Assembly: GCA_039105265.1 (NCBI GenBank)
Contig: JAPFFF010000002.1
Coordinates: 3,720,001-3,784,000 of the forward strand
Origin: Tritrichomonas musculus
Lineage: Eukaryota; Parabasalia; Tritrichomonadida; Tritrichomonadidae
Length of the DNA stretch: 64,000 bases
Direction of reading: 5' to 3'
Position numbers and translations under genes: made by a program. Below, one piece after another: positions 39,399-46,680 of the stretch. The notes under the pieces are model-generated. The model worked only from the letters and a program-made list of their open reading frames with translations, searched no databases and had not been told where the DNA came from. How positions within the stretch are numbered: the stretch's first letter is position 1; each line of letters starts with the position of its first letter.

Positions 39399-39450
39399 CG
39401 GCAACTTTGTTGACTGGGGCTATACCCCCGGAATTCCGAGGGTTGATTTT
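39399..39450 (+). repeat. Left inverted repeat of the KilA-N cassette
   Basis: 52 bp containing CAAC-TTT-GTTG (39402-39412), GGGG-CTATA-CCCC (39416-39428) and the palindrome CGGAATTCCG (39429-39438). It is the reverse complement of 40269-40320 with two mismatches, both in the loop of the GGGG-CCCC hairpin. The stop codon of the KilA-N gene overlaps its inner edge. Confidence 0.9.
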
Positions 39451-40225
39451 ATTGGCTCATACTATTAAAGCATTGTTCAATTAATGTATGGAGCTTAGGG
39501 AGATGCTCTATTTTGATATCAACACAGTTACCACTATTGGAAACCTTATAATCATCTGTTCCAAATGATGCTTTTATGATATTCTTAATGTTTAAATTTG
39601 GTGTCATACTAATAGGAAGGTCATCTTTGAAGTAAAATCTTTCGTTTTCATTATTGTAATGGTTAACAACTTTTCTCCAAGTACTCTTATGGCGACGACA
39701 CAAATGAAGCCTAATGAAACCTTCTTTATTAATATCCTCTTTGTAAATCAAATAGCGGTAATCATTCTTGTGATTTTCTGGAACTGCACGTGGTTTGAGT
39801 TCATCAATTTGTTGCTGATGTTGTTTGCGTTCACGTTCAAAGTGGGAGTCTAAAAGTTTAGCAATATAAATTGCATATTTTCTACTCGCCCAGCATGCAA
39901 AATCATTAACGAGAAGTCTGTGAATATATGTCCCTTTCAAATCGTTTGGTAAATTTGGTCTTTCTTGTATAATTTCTGGGTCGCAGCAATTTTGCTGTGA
40001 CCGGATTTCATCAATAATTTCTTTTGTTTCGGCTAATTGTTTCCATCGATAAGCTTGTTTATTTGATTGGCATGCAGTTATTATACTTTGCATTTGGTAC
40101 ATATCATCTTTGATTGAATGTATGATGCGTAAATGTGCATTATATTGAATAAATTCGTAGTCATCATTAATTCGTACGACAAAGTCGTGGGACCAATTGG
40201 TCCTTTCTACGTTTATTGAAGCCAT
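39449..40225 (-). CDS. KilA-N domain protein
   Basis: 258 residues. Residues ~25-130 have the KilA-N pattern, with the hallmark GTYIHRLLVNDFACWASRKYAIYIAKLL (shown by GTYIH, then DFACWAS, then KLL), a DNA-binding fold widespread in phages, poxviruses and trichomonads. After a charged coiled-coil linker (RERKQHQQQIDELKP) comes a C-terminal domain (~153-258, DYRYLIYKED...), similar to those that follow KilA-N in viral proteins. It is bracketed by 52-bp inverted repeats (39399-39450, 40269-40320). Hairpins also lie inside it: CAGCAA-TT-TTGCTG within 39980-40001, ACGAC-AAA-GTCGT (40176-40188) and GGACCAATTGGTCC (40190-40203). It is probably a DNA-binding regulator; whether the cassette moves on its own is open. 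Confidence 0.8.
   Translation of the reverse strand: MASINVERTNWSHDFVVRINDDYEFIQYNAHLRIIHSIKDDMYQMQSIITACQSNKQAYRWKQLAETKEIIDEIRSQQNCCDPEIIQERPNLPNDLKGTYIHRLLVNDFACWASRKYAIYIAKLLDSHFERERKQHQQQIDELKPRAVPENHKNDYRYLIYKEDINKEGFIRLHLCRRHKSTWRKVVNHYNNENERFYFKDDLPISMTPNLNIKNIIKASFGTDDYKVSNSGNCVDIKIEHLPKLHTLIEQCFNSMSQ
40176..40203. repeat. Hairpin pair at the start of the KilA-N gene
   Basis: ACGAC-AAA-GTCGT (40176-40188) followed by the 14-bp perfect palindrome GGACCAATTGGTCC (40190-40203). They encode residues ~8-17 of the protein (RTNWSHDFVV). Confidence 0.7.
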
Positions 40226-40268
40226 TTGTTCTGGATATAAAAAATTATTTTAAAAATAGATTTGCAAA

Positions 40269-40320
40269 AAAATCAACCCTCGGAATTCCGGGGGCATTGC
40301 CCCAGTCAACAAAGTTGCCG
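40269..40320 (-). repeat. Right inverted repeat of the KilA-N cassette
   Basis: Reverse complement of 39399-39450 with two mismatches. It lies 43 bp upstream of the KilA-N start codon and 26 bp beyond the 3' end of the capsid gene. The whole bracket measures 922 bp. Confidence 0.9.
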
Positions 40321-40346
40321 AGGTTAGAAAATATTCGAAAATCAAT

Positions 40347-42383
40347 TTACTCATTAACTTGACTGCCAGCTGGTGTTTCATCATCAACATATTCTAATCC
40401 ATTAAGTGAAAGTTTAAAGTATGTATCTCTTGTGAGCCATAATTGAGTTGGGGGTGGATGTACTGTACCTTCTTCATTAACATTATAGTAAGTATCATTT
40501 GGACCTGTATATATTGGTTGACCATTTACTTGAACTTGAATGTTACCAAATCCACCATCCAAACCATCATAACAATAACCAGCAGATGAACGTTCAGTTT
40601 GAATATTGAAAACAAAGCTAGAAGCATCACTTAAAGTATTCTTGTAGCGAACTCCGTTTGCATCATTCTTTGGCATAGTCATTGAATCCTCAAATTCTTT
40701 AGTGCATTGTAATGCGATTGCATCAAGGTCTCCAGCAGTTAATTGATTTTCAAAGAATCTTGCACCAATTGTGCTAACATTTTCATCTGGGAAGTTCTTA
40801 CCTCCAATATTGAGATAACAATTTTGATATACTGGATTCTCGAAAACAGTGAGGTCATTATGATGCTTTGGAAACATAATTGACATTGTAGTAACATTAA
40901 TTAATGGGATATTCAAAGTAGATTTGATACCATTTGCTGCAGGAGCAATTGGGAATGAATGGTAATCAACTTTTTGGGATGGAATTATAATTCCTTCACG
41001 AAGAATATTTTCAATACCTCTGCGGGTAGATTCACAGACACCATATCCTTGCATATTTGATTTACATAATGTGATTGTCATTCTGTTTACAGTTAATGTA
41101 GCTTTCTGTGATGAATATGTTTCGTTGTGAAGTTGTGATTTAGCATCATGAATTGCTTGAAGAGTCTGTTTAGCAGAAACAATTGGTGTTTTAACAATTT
41201 GCCAAGCATAATATCTTCCATTTTTGTCAGCATGATTTAATGGTGGTAATGTTACAGCAGGATTATGAACACAAATTTCTTCATCAGTTGCACCTGGTTG
41301 TAATCCAAATTCTTCAAATTCTTCCTTTGTGTAACTGAAATTGAATTCCAAATCTGTAAGAATATCAGTGTAACCAGTACTTCCATCATCATTATCCCAT
41401 TGTTCACCAATTCGATATTGAATCTTATACTTGATAGGTGTTGGGGTTGGTTCAGGAGATGGGTCAGGTGTTGGAGACGGTGATGGGTCAGGTGTTGGAG
41501 ATGGTGATGGGTCTGGAGATGGAGCACCAGGACCTGGAATTATAGCTTCATTACCAATTTGTGTAAATTGATGTTTCAAGTGACCGCGGGCCTTTATTTC
41601 TTTCAATCTTTCTAATTCTGCAGATGAGATACTATCATTATCTTCTAGATAAGCTTTTGTTTCAGCAACAGTATAAGGGTCTATAGCGGCCCAAACTAAT
41701 CCTGCGGGTGATACTTGGAAACGAATTGATAAATCACCTATGATACCATTAGGGAATAAATCGAATGCTTGTAATGCAAGTAAATCATCGAATGGTACGT
41801 TTAAATCAAATTCAACTTGGGATTTACCATTAGATTTGAATGAATTGAGGTTAACATAAGCACCAGCAACAGTCTGTGAATAATTTGAAACGTTTTCCCA
41901 AAGTGAATGTACAAAACGCCTACGTTTCTTCTCAGTCTCTGGTTTAACAGTGGAATACAAAAACCCTTCACGAATGCATTCATTTTGCTGATATCCAACG
42001 TTTACATTATTATGGAGAATCTCCAAACGGTCAAACAATTGATTGGAAGATTTGAGCCCGACAAATAATTTGTAGAAGTTATTTGGGTCATCAATTTGTT
42101 GTAATTTTGCTAAATCAGTATTGAGTTGTAAATCTAGTTTGATGTGAAAGGTGAGGAATCCTTTATCAACATCAGAAATGAAGTGGTCAGGATGTGTTAA
42201 ACTAATTTGGGAATATTGTCCTTGATGAAATGGTGCGGGTTGGTCATGACAATCAACTGTTCTGAATGAAAATGAGCGTGTACCATCATTAGTGTTAATC
42301 ATTTCACGCATCTTATTAAAAGTGTCAAGTACATTCCCAGCTTCGATTTTGTAATTATGTGCTCTTTCGTTGCGATACAACAT
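40347..42383 (-). CDS. Polinton major capsid protein (double jelly-roll type)
   Basis: 678 residues. The N-terminal part (FSFRTVDCHDQPAPF, SQISLTHPDHFISDVDKGFL, FVGLKSSNQLFDRLEILHNN, ALQAFDLFPNGIIGDLSIRF) fits the first jelly roll of Polinton capsid proteins: a polar-residue anchor, then a tower of strands in which a 'GLKSSNQLF' loop marks the internal surface. The second half (KSTLNIPLINVTTMSIMFPK, NCYLNIGGKNFP, SSFVFNIQTERSSAGYCYDG) is the second jelly roll. A Pro/Ser/Asp/Thr-rich spacer with SPSPTPDP repeats (residues ~283-316) separates parts of the protein. The capsid call is from recalled family features and element context. Presence of this gene, ATPase and fibre proteins means the family can in principle form particles. 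Confidence 0.8.
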   Translation of the reverse strand: MLYRNERAHNYKIEAGNVLDTFNKMREMINTNDGTRSFSFRTVDCHDQPAPFHQGQYSQISLTHPDHFISDVDKGFLTFHIKLDLQLNTDLAKLQQIDDPNNFYKLFVGLKSSNQLFDRLEILHNNVNVGYQQNECIREGFLYSTVKPETEKKRRRFVHSLWENVSNYSQTVAGAYVNLNSFKSNGKSQVEFDLNVPFDDLLALQAFDLFPNGIIGDLSIRFQVSPAGLVWAAIDPYTVAETKAYLEDNDSISSAELERLKEIKARGHLKHQFTQIGNEAIIPGPGAPSPDPSPSPTPDPSPSPTPDPSPEPTPTPIKYKIQYRIGEQWDNDDGSTGYTDILTDLEFNFSYTKEEFEEFGLQPGATDEEICVHNPAVTLPPLNHADKNGRYYAWQIVKTPIVSAKQTLQAIHDAKSQLHNETYSSQKATLTVNRMTITLCKSNMQGYGVCESTRRGIENILREGIIIPSQKVDYHSFPIAPAANGIKSTLNIPLINVTTMSIMFPKHHNDLTVFENPVYQNCYLNIGGKNFPDENVSTIGARFFENQLTAGDLDAIALQCTKEFEDSMTMPKNDANGVRYKNTLSDASSFVFNIQTERSSAGYCYDGLDGGFGNIQVQVNGQPIYTGPNDTYYNVNEEGTVHPPPTQLWLTRDTYFKLSLNGLEYVDDETPAGSQVNE
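41435..41535. repeat. Proline-rich tandem repeat in the capsid gene
   Basis: A minisatellite of roughly 24-30-bp units coding SPSPTPDP-type repeats; read on the plus strand, GGAGATGGTGATGGGTC recurs. Such spacers are length-variable and usually surface-exposed. Confidence 0.75.
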
Positions 42384-42434
42384 TTATGATACAAAAAAAG
42401 TACTTATTACAGGACTTTTTTCATTATAAAAACA

Positions 42435-42689
42435 ATGGGTATCGGAATCTTCAAGAAAATGAAAAATGCTTTTAAATCAGTTGGCAATACAATTAAGAAT
42501 GTTGCAACTAAAGTCGGTAAAGCACTTCCTAAAGTTGTTGAAATTGGTAAAAGAGTTACCAGTGCGGTAAAGCCTGTTTTAGGTGATATACCTCTTATTG
42601 GAGACACTATAAGAGCAATTGACACAGGGTTAAATGTTGTCGATAGAGGAATGAGAATTGGTAAGAGCTTGATAAATGAAGTAGAATAA
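42435..42689 (+). CDS. Small amphipathic basic virion-type protein (adenovirus pVI/pX-like in character)
   Basis: 84 residues, Gly/Lys/Val-rich with regularly spaced amphipathic helices (MGIGIFKKMKNAFKSVGNTI and VGKALPKVVEIGKRVTSAVK) and a GDIPLIGDTIRAIDTGLN segment. Composition is like small membrane-active or DNA-condensing virion proteins (adenovirus pVI/pX, phage and PLV minor proteins). It lies next to the capsid gene, divergently transcribed across 51 bp. No sequence homology is claimed; the resemblance is in composition and position. Confidence 0.5.
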   Translation: MGIGIFKKMKNAFKSVGNTIKNVATKVGKALPKVVEIGKRVTSAVKPVLGDIPLIGDTIRAIDTGLNVVDRGMRIGKSLINEVE

Positions 42690-42715
42690 AAACAAAAAAA
42701 TTTTTTTGAAAATAA

Positions 42716-43162
42716 ATGGAATTGGAAGTAATTAACGAAATAACTGAAGAAACAAAAAACTTCAAATCCATCGAAGAATTTAATTTGTTCTACCAGAAGC
42801 ACAAGGACGAGATGAATGGACGCACCACACAGTACCTCAATAGAGTATATAAGATTATTACCCCCGATGGTGTTGAATATAGAATAACAAAAAAGAATTG
42901 TTCGAAAGAAGGAAATAAGAGAGTTGGGGGTGATATATTTCTAAAAAAAGTGTTTAAAAAGGAAGACCTAAAAGAGTTAGAACAAGATGTTATCAGAGCT
43001 GATATTGAAAGTGTGAAGGATGAGATTAAGCAGATGATATCGCGCATTCATGCGAATGAGCTTCTAGCGAATCGCATTGAGCAATCAGAGAAAAAAATAA
43101 TAGAACTAACATCAACTGTGAATCAGATAGCTAAATATATTAATACTATGAATAATATGTAG
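42716..43162 (+). CDS. Polinton ORF, 148 residues, coiled-coil C-terminus
   Basis: The N-terminal ~85 residues are a small mixed domain (SIEEFNLFYQKHKDEMNGRT, TPDGVEYRITKK). Residues ~90-145 form a coiled coil (DIESVKDEIKQMISRIHANE). It starts 26 bp after the amphipathic-protein gene on the same strand. Family not recognised; oligomeric virion or assembly factor is possible. Confidence 0.5.
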   Translation: MELEVINEITEETKNFKSIEEFNLFYQKHKDEMNGRTTQYLNRVYKIITPDGVEYRITKKNCSKEGNKRVGGDIFLKKVFKKEDLKELEQDVIRADIESVKDEIKQMISRIHANELLANRIEQSEKKIIELTSTVNQIAKYINTMNNM

Positions 43163-43413
43163 CTTAAATCTTACTATTAATTGGGACCACTAAATGGTTT
43201 AAAGAATATGTATGATAGTTGAGTTTTTTTGTAGTTATTGGAGGCTTTTCATGGTTTATAGTTCCCTTCAAATCTCTCTTCTTGATTATAGGTGCAGAAT
43301 TGATTCTGGTACGCTCTTTTTACATTTCCAATTGAAGTCTATCGTAGTAATTCATTCTTTTATCATCTCTTATCGTGCGTCTCTGTTGAAAAGACATTTT
43401 TGTATTGAAATAA
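43163..43413. other. Polinton spacer
   Basis: About 250 bp between two small plus-strand genes. A 69-codon frame exists here but has atypical codon use and a Cys/Phe/Ser-rich translation; I do not support it as a gene. Confidence 0.4.
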
Positions 43414-43644
43414 ATGACTGAATTAAGTGATTATAAGTGGGAAATTCCTGAACTTAAAAGAATCAAACGAGCGCTAAAAGAGAAATGCTATGACTATAAA
43501 CAGCATCTCAATAACGTAAAATCAGGTATGCTTGGCTCAAATGGATTAGCAGTAAGAGAATCGTTAATTGAAGATATTGAATCTTTAAAAGAGAAAGTTC
43601 ACAAACTCGAAAAAGAATTTGATAGATTAACGAATAAAGAGTAA
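43414..43644 (+). CDS. Polinton ORF, 76-residue coiled coil
   Basis: Nearly all helix: basic first helix (PELKRIKRALKEKCYDYKQH), a Gly/Ser turn (GMLGSNGLA), then a heptad-patterned helix (SLIEDIESLKEKVHKLEKEF). It lies 27 bp before the next ORF on the same strand. A helical hairpin of this kind could be a structural or tape-like small protein; not recognised. Confidence 0.5.
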   Translation: MTELSDYKWEIPELKRIKRALKEKCYDYKQHLNNVKSGMLGSNGLAVRESLIEDIESLKEKVHKLEKEFDRLTNKE

Positions 43645-43671
43645 GATGTATAGAGATTTTTTTGCACTGAA

Positions 43672-44247
43672 ATGTCAAGTATTATGAATAAAGCACGTAT
43701 ATTGAGCTCAGAAAACGATGCAAGTGTAAAACAAAGTCAAGAAACAAATATAGAAATCAAATTAGCTCCTCAAAGAGGAAGTGCAGTAGCATATCCACAA
43801 ATACCGCAACCACAAAATGTAAATTTTACTATGCCGACCCCACAGGAGGGGTTTGCTTCTCAATACATACCTCAAACCAACAGTGTTGCCCAAGAAAGGG
43901 GGCTTGCAGATTTAGGAAATGAGTTGGATACACTTGAAAAGAAAAACAAATTTTTGGAGTTGCTTGTTGGGATGTATGAGAATAACCCATTAAAGGTAAA
44001 CTCTTATGTAGTATGTAAATCGACATTATTAATGGATATGATAAAGCTGTTGACAGATTGTGATAAAGTTGATTTGGTTATTGAAGATGAAGAGCCTGGT
44101 TGTTGGGTTGCTAGTGTTGCAAAACTGATAAAGATTGATAAGATATTAATCACTAAAGATGGTAAATCCGAAGAACTAAAATACTGCTACAATCATGTCT
44201 ATACAGAGTTTGTCAAATATGCAATATCACTCAAATATTGTTGTTAA
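43672..44247 (+). CDS. Polinton ORF, 191 residues, with hairpin-encoded segment
   Basis: The first ~75 residues are low-complexity (Pro/Gln/Ser/Asn); the rest is a compact domain with a helix (LDTLEKKNKFLELLVGMYEN) and strands (DKVDLVIEDEEPGCWVASVA, KILITKDGK). Small hairpins lie in the low-complexity part: CCTC-AAA-GAGG (43768-43778), CCCC-ACAGGA-GGGG (43838-43851) and CAAC-AGT-GTTG (43878-43888). The junction between inserted-looking and globular parts is at about residue 75. Function unknown. Confidence 0.5.
   Translation: MSSIMNKARILSSENDASVKQSQETNIEIKLAPQRGSAVAYPQIPQPQNVNFTMPTPQEGFASQYIPQTNSVAQERGLADLGNELDTLEKKNKFLELLVGMYENNPLKVNSYVVCKSTLLMDMIKLLTDCDKVDLVIEDEEPGCWVASVAKLIKIDKILITKDGKSEELKYCYNHVYTEFVKYAISLKYCC
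43768..43906. repeat. Hairpin cluster in the 191-residue ORF
   Basis: CCTC-AAA-GAGG (43768-43778), CCCC-ACAGGA-GGGG (43838-43851), CAAC-AGT-GTTG (43878-43888), and a CAAG/CTTG pair from 43891 to 43906. All lie within the low-complexity coding segment. Confidence 0.6.
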
Positions 44248-44304
44248 TTACTTTTTCTTAATAAGAAATGACTTACTTTTAGTAAAGCTTTTTTCGAAGG
44301 AAAA

Positions 44305-44436
44305 ATGTTTTGTGAGATACTTTTATGTATGATTCTAGCTGTTAATGTTATGGAGTTATTTGTGATAATATCAGCATTGAAACCTGATGAACCACCTGAA
44401 TTAAGTGAAGAGATGCGACAGAAACTTTATTGCTAA
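44305..44436 (+). CDS. 43-residue single-pass membrane peptide
   Basis: MFCEILLCMILAVNVMELFV starts the peptide, followed by IISALKP and an acidic/polar tail (DEPPELSEEMRQKLYC). One membrane span covers ~4-25. It has its own ATG, ends 3 bp before the ATPase start and shares its strand. Short membrane proteins next to packaging genes occur in membrane-containing viruses; whether this one is translated is unknown. Confidence 0.5.
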   Translation: MFCEILLCMILAVNVMELFVIISALKPDEPPELSEEMRQKLYC

Positions 44437-44439
44437 GAA

Positions 44440-45348
44440 ATGCTTAAACCTACAAAGTTTGAATATTCGACAGTGTTTTTTTCAGATTCTAGTGATTCAG
44501 AAGAGCTATTTACTGAACCTCAGGTAAAACCCTTTTTTAACATCGACATTGAGATGAGTAAAGCGTATAAAAAAAATGAATCCAAGATATTGAGTGAATC
44601 TATTAGACCAATTGCTAATGGTATCTACGCAAATTATAATTCATTAAACATCATTGTTGGAGCTCAAGGAAAGGGTAAATCTCATATTGTATTGCGTGAT
44701 ATTATTCAAATATCAAGAATCCCTGGTGCTGCTCATTTAATTGTTTATATTAGTAAGAACGGAGTGATAAATGATTCAACATTTGAGGCCCAGCGAGAAT
44801 TGATTAAACTTCCTGTGAAAGTCATATCTGATTCAAATGCTGAGAATTACTTAAAAGAACTTGATTTATGGAAAGAATTGTATGATAAATACGTTAATAA
44901 TAATACTCGATTAGATGAAGAGAAGATAAATAAGATGCTCTCCTTTTTATGTATTTCACAAGCAAAGCTTGGGTCTGCTATGCAGTCACAGTTGAATTCA
45001 ATAAAATCTCCTCTAAATACTATCATTTTATGTGAGGATTTCATTAAATCAAAGCTATTGAAATCAGCTTATTTTACCAATTATATCACTCAATTACGGC
45101 ACAAACATTCTATTGTCTATGTTAATGTTCAATTCTTTAAAGCAATACCGACGGATTACAAGAATAATTGCACATCTTTCTTCATATTTAATGGATTCTC
45201 ACGACAGAAAATGGGTTATATATACCAACAAGTTGTTATGCCAATTGAATTCGAAGATTTGTGGAGGAGATATTGTTGTATGAAAAATCATGATTTCATC
45301 TTGGTGAACACACGAGAAGGTAGTATAGAGTTTATTAGTTGTGTGTAA
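44440..45348 (+). CDS. A32/FtsK-HerA-type genome packaging ATPase
   Basis: 302 residues. Walker A GAQGKGKS at 74-81 follows the strand SLNIIVG; Walker B is NTIILCED near residue 192; a sensor-like TNYITQLRHKHSIVYVNVQF follows. This arrangement is that of the poxvirus A32-like packaging ATPases carried by Polintons, virophages and NCLDVs, which pump DNA into the capsid. An in-frame double hairpin (44959-44985) encodes QAKLGSAMQSQ between Walker A and B; the family core does not need this segment. The gene is preceded by the 43-residue membrane peptide with only 3 bp between. Confidence 0.85.
   Translation: MLKPTKFEYSTVFFSDSSDSEELFTEPQVKPFFNIDIEMSKAYKKNESKILSESIRPIANGIYANYNSLNIIVGAQGKGKSHIVLRDIIQISRIPGAAHLIVYISKNGVINDSTFEAQRELIKLPVKVISDSNAENYLKELDLWKELYDKYVNNNTRLDEEKINKMLSFLCISQAKLGSAMQSQLNSIKSPLNTIILCEDFIKSKLLKSAYFTNYITQLRHKHSIVYVNVQFFKAIPTDYKNNCTSFFIFNGFSRQKMGYIYQQVVMPIEFEDLWRRYCCMKNHDFILVNTREGSIEFISCV
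44959..44985. repeat. Double hairpin of the QAKLG type, copy 2
   Basis: CAAGC-AAA-GCTTG (44959-44971) then CTGC-TAT-GCAG (44975-44985), in the ATPase gene. Same arms, order, spacing and reading frame as at 36484-36510 in an unrelated gene on the other strand. Confidence 0.85.
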
Positions 45349-45378
45349 AAAAATATTGTGTATTCAAAGTATATTTTT

Positions 45379-45687
45379 TTAGTCTAATACAATATTTTGA
45401 TGAGTACCCTTAAATATTGTTGGTTCTGGTATATCATATTTCTCTCTTAGCTTTAATAACATATCGCGGTTTGTTTTGTTGATTCGTTCAATAGAGTAGT
45501 TATAATATTTATATCCATTATAATTCTGCTCAATACTTGAACCGTTAACAAAGAACTCTAATGAATTACAGTTAATTCTTCTCCTTGTATTAGATGTTAA
45601 AACGACGTGCTCAAACCCCATTTCTTTGATTTTATCTGGGTAGAATCTAATTGTTTTATCCGGTGTTTGTAGTGAAATGTATAACAC
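45379..45687 (-). CDS. Small Polinton ORF near right terminus, unknown
   Basis: About 102 residues (DKTIRFYPDKIKEMGFEHVV, then INCNSLEFFVNGSS, ERINKTNRDMLLKLREKYDI). Mixed alpha/beta, not recognised; start not certain. It converges on the ATPase gene. Confidence 0.4.
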   Translation of the reverse strand: MLYISLQTPDKTIRFYPDKIKEMGFEHVVLTSNTRRRINCNSLEFFVNGSSIEQNYNGYKYYNYSIERINKTNRDMLLKLREKYDIPEPTIFKGTHQNIVLD

Positions 45688-45720
45688 TTTCGCAATAAAA
45701 CTCGATTTGTTGATAATAGG

Positions 45721-45837
45721 TTATTTTTCGCAAAGCAGTGTGAAATCACATTTATTGAAATCATCAGGGTTTTCCAATAGTGAGATAAGATTGTTGATAT
45801 ATTCGAAAACTCTAAGTGATTTGCTATTGCAAGCCAT
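45721..45837 (-). CDS. Small Polinton ORF, 38 residues
   Basis: Begins MACNSKSLRVFEYINNLISL; helical, not recognised. It is the gene closest to the right terminus, 47 bp from the terminal repeat. Very short, so the coding status is uncertain. Confidence 0.35.
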   Translation of the reverse strand: MACNSKSLRVFEYINNLISLLENPDDFNKCDFTLLCEK

Positions 45838-45883
45838 TTTGTAATGAAATAAAAATTTAAAAAAATATTTGATTTACTGTTTG

Positions 45884-46110
45884 GCTGTCAATTGGAGGCT
45901 CAAATTATTCGACTCCAAAAAAGTGCTAGAAATCATTGAGTTTCATAGTTGGGGCTCACAGTGTTGTAGACAGTGAGCTAGAAAACCTTGAGTTCTGAAA
46001 ATGGGTTAGAAAATAAGGAAAATCGCATGAAACCCTTGAGCGACTAACATGGGGTAGGCCGCCAGATGTGATTTATTATCTGACCCCCAATACGCACATA
46101 CTACACTACT
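45884..46110 (-). repeat. Right terminal inverted repeat of Polinton copy 2
   Basis: 227 bp, reverse complement of 25374-25600; no difference found by eye. Confidence 0.95.
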
Positions 46111-46116
46111 AGCATA
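46111..46116. repeat. Right target site duplication of Polinton copy 2
   Basis: AGCATA, identical to 25368-25373. Confidence 0.9.
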
Positions 46117-46672
46117 GTCCTACGTAAAATATTCTGAATTTATAAATGGTATAGTCCTCGAATCTTAAATACTTTTAGAAAAAAAGTTTTTGTTGGCTGT
46201 TGAGCCTATTAAATGCAAATTATCTCAATATAAGAATGCAGTTGTCATTATTAATCATATTAATTTTGGTTTACACATGATATTCTTATTGTTTGTCATT
46301 TAATTTTTTAATAAACATTGCTTAACATTTACATCCGAATTTTAGCATATATCTTAAATTTTTTTTATCATAATATTTAATGATTTCGGTATAAAATTAA
46401 AATTCCAAATATTTTACATATTTCCCCAAAATATAAAAAGCTATAAATGATTTGAAAGTCATAAAACAAATCGTTTTTTTGGAAGACTCTTTCAAAAATT
46501 TAAGAAAAAAATTGAAATAGTATTCAAAAAGTTTTAGATCGGAGTTCGTCCTTAAATAATTAATAAATTTTTATTGATATAATGAAATAATTAAAATAAA
46601 AATAATAAATAAAATATACATTGATATAAGCTTTTTGAAATATCTTAATATGAACATCAACACAATTATCGT
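46117..46672. other. AT-rich spacer right of the Polinton
   Basis: About 550 bp with no gene or repeat that I can support. Confidence 0.4.
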
Positions 46673-46680
46673 AAATAATA

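Larger units (their letters stand above)
25374..46110. mobile_element. Polinton/Maverick copy 2, full length by its termini
   Basis: 20,737 bp bounded by 227-bp inverted repeats that I read as identical, beginning AG and ending CT, and flanked by a perfect 6-bp duplication AGCATA. Contents: protein-primed PolB (+), small ORF (+), two fibre-like ORFs (-), 863-residue protein (+), two unknown ORFs (-), retroviral-type integrase (-), KilA-N cassette (-), major capsid protein (-), small amphipathic protein (+), several small ORFs (+), A32-like packaging ATPase (+) and two small ORFs (-). No adenain-type maturation protease was recognised. Identical termini and an intact duplication point to a recent insertion. 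The element looks nearly whole; I suspect two or three breaks at most. Confidence 0.95.

Noticed and set aside
43212-43421. 69-codon ORF in the Polinton spacer
   Set aside because: Its composition (Cys, Phe, Ser, Tyr) and codon use differ from neighbouring Polinton genes, and it overlaps the next gene's start.
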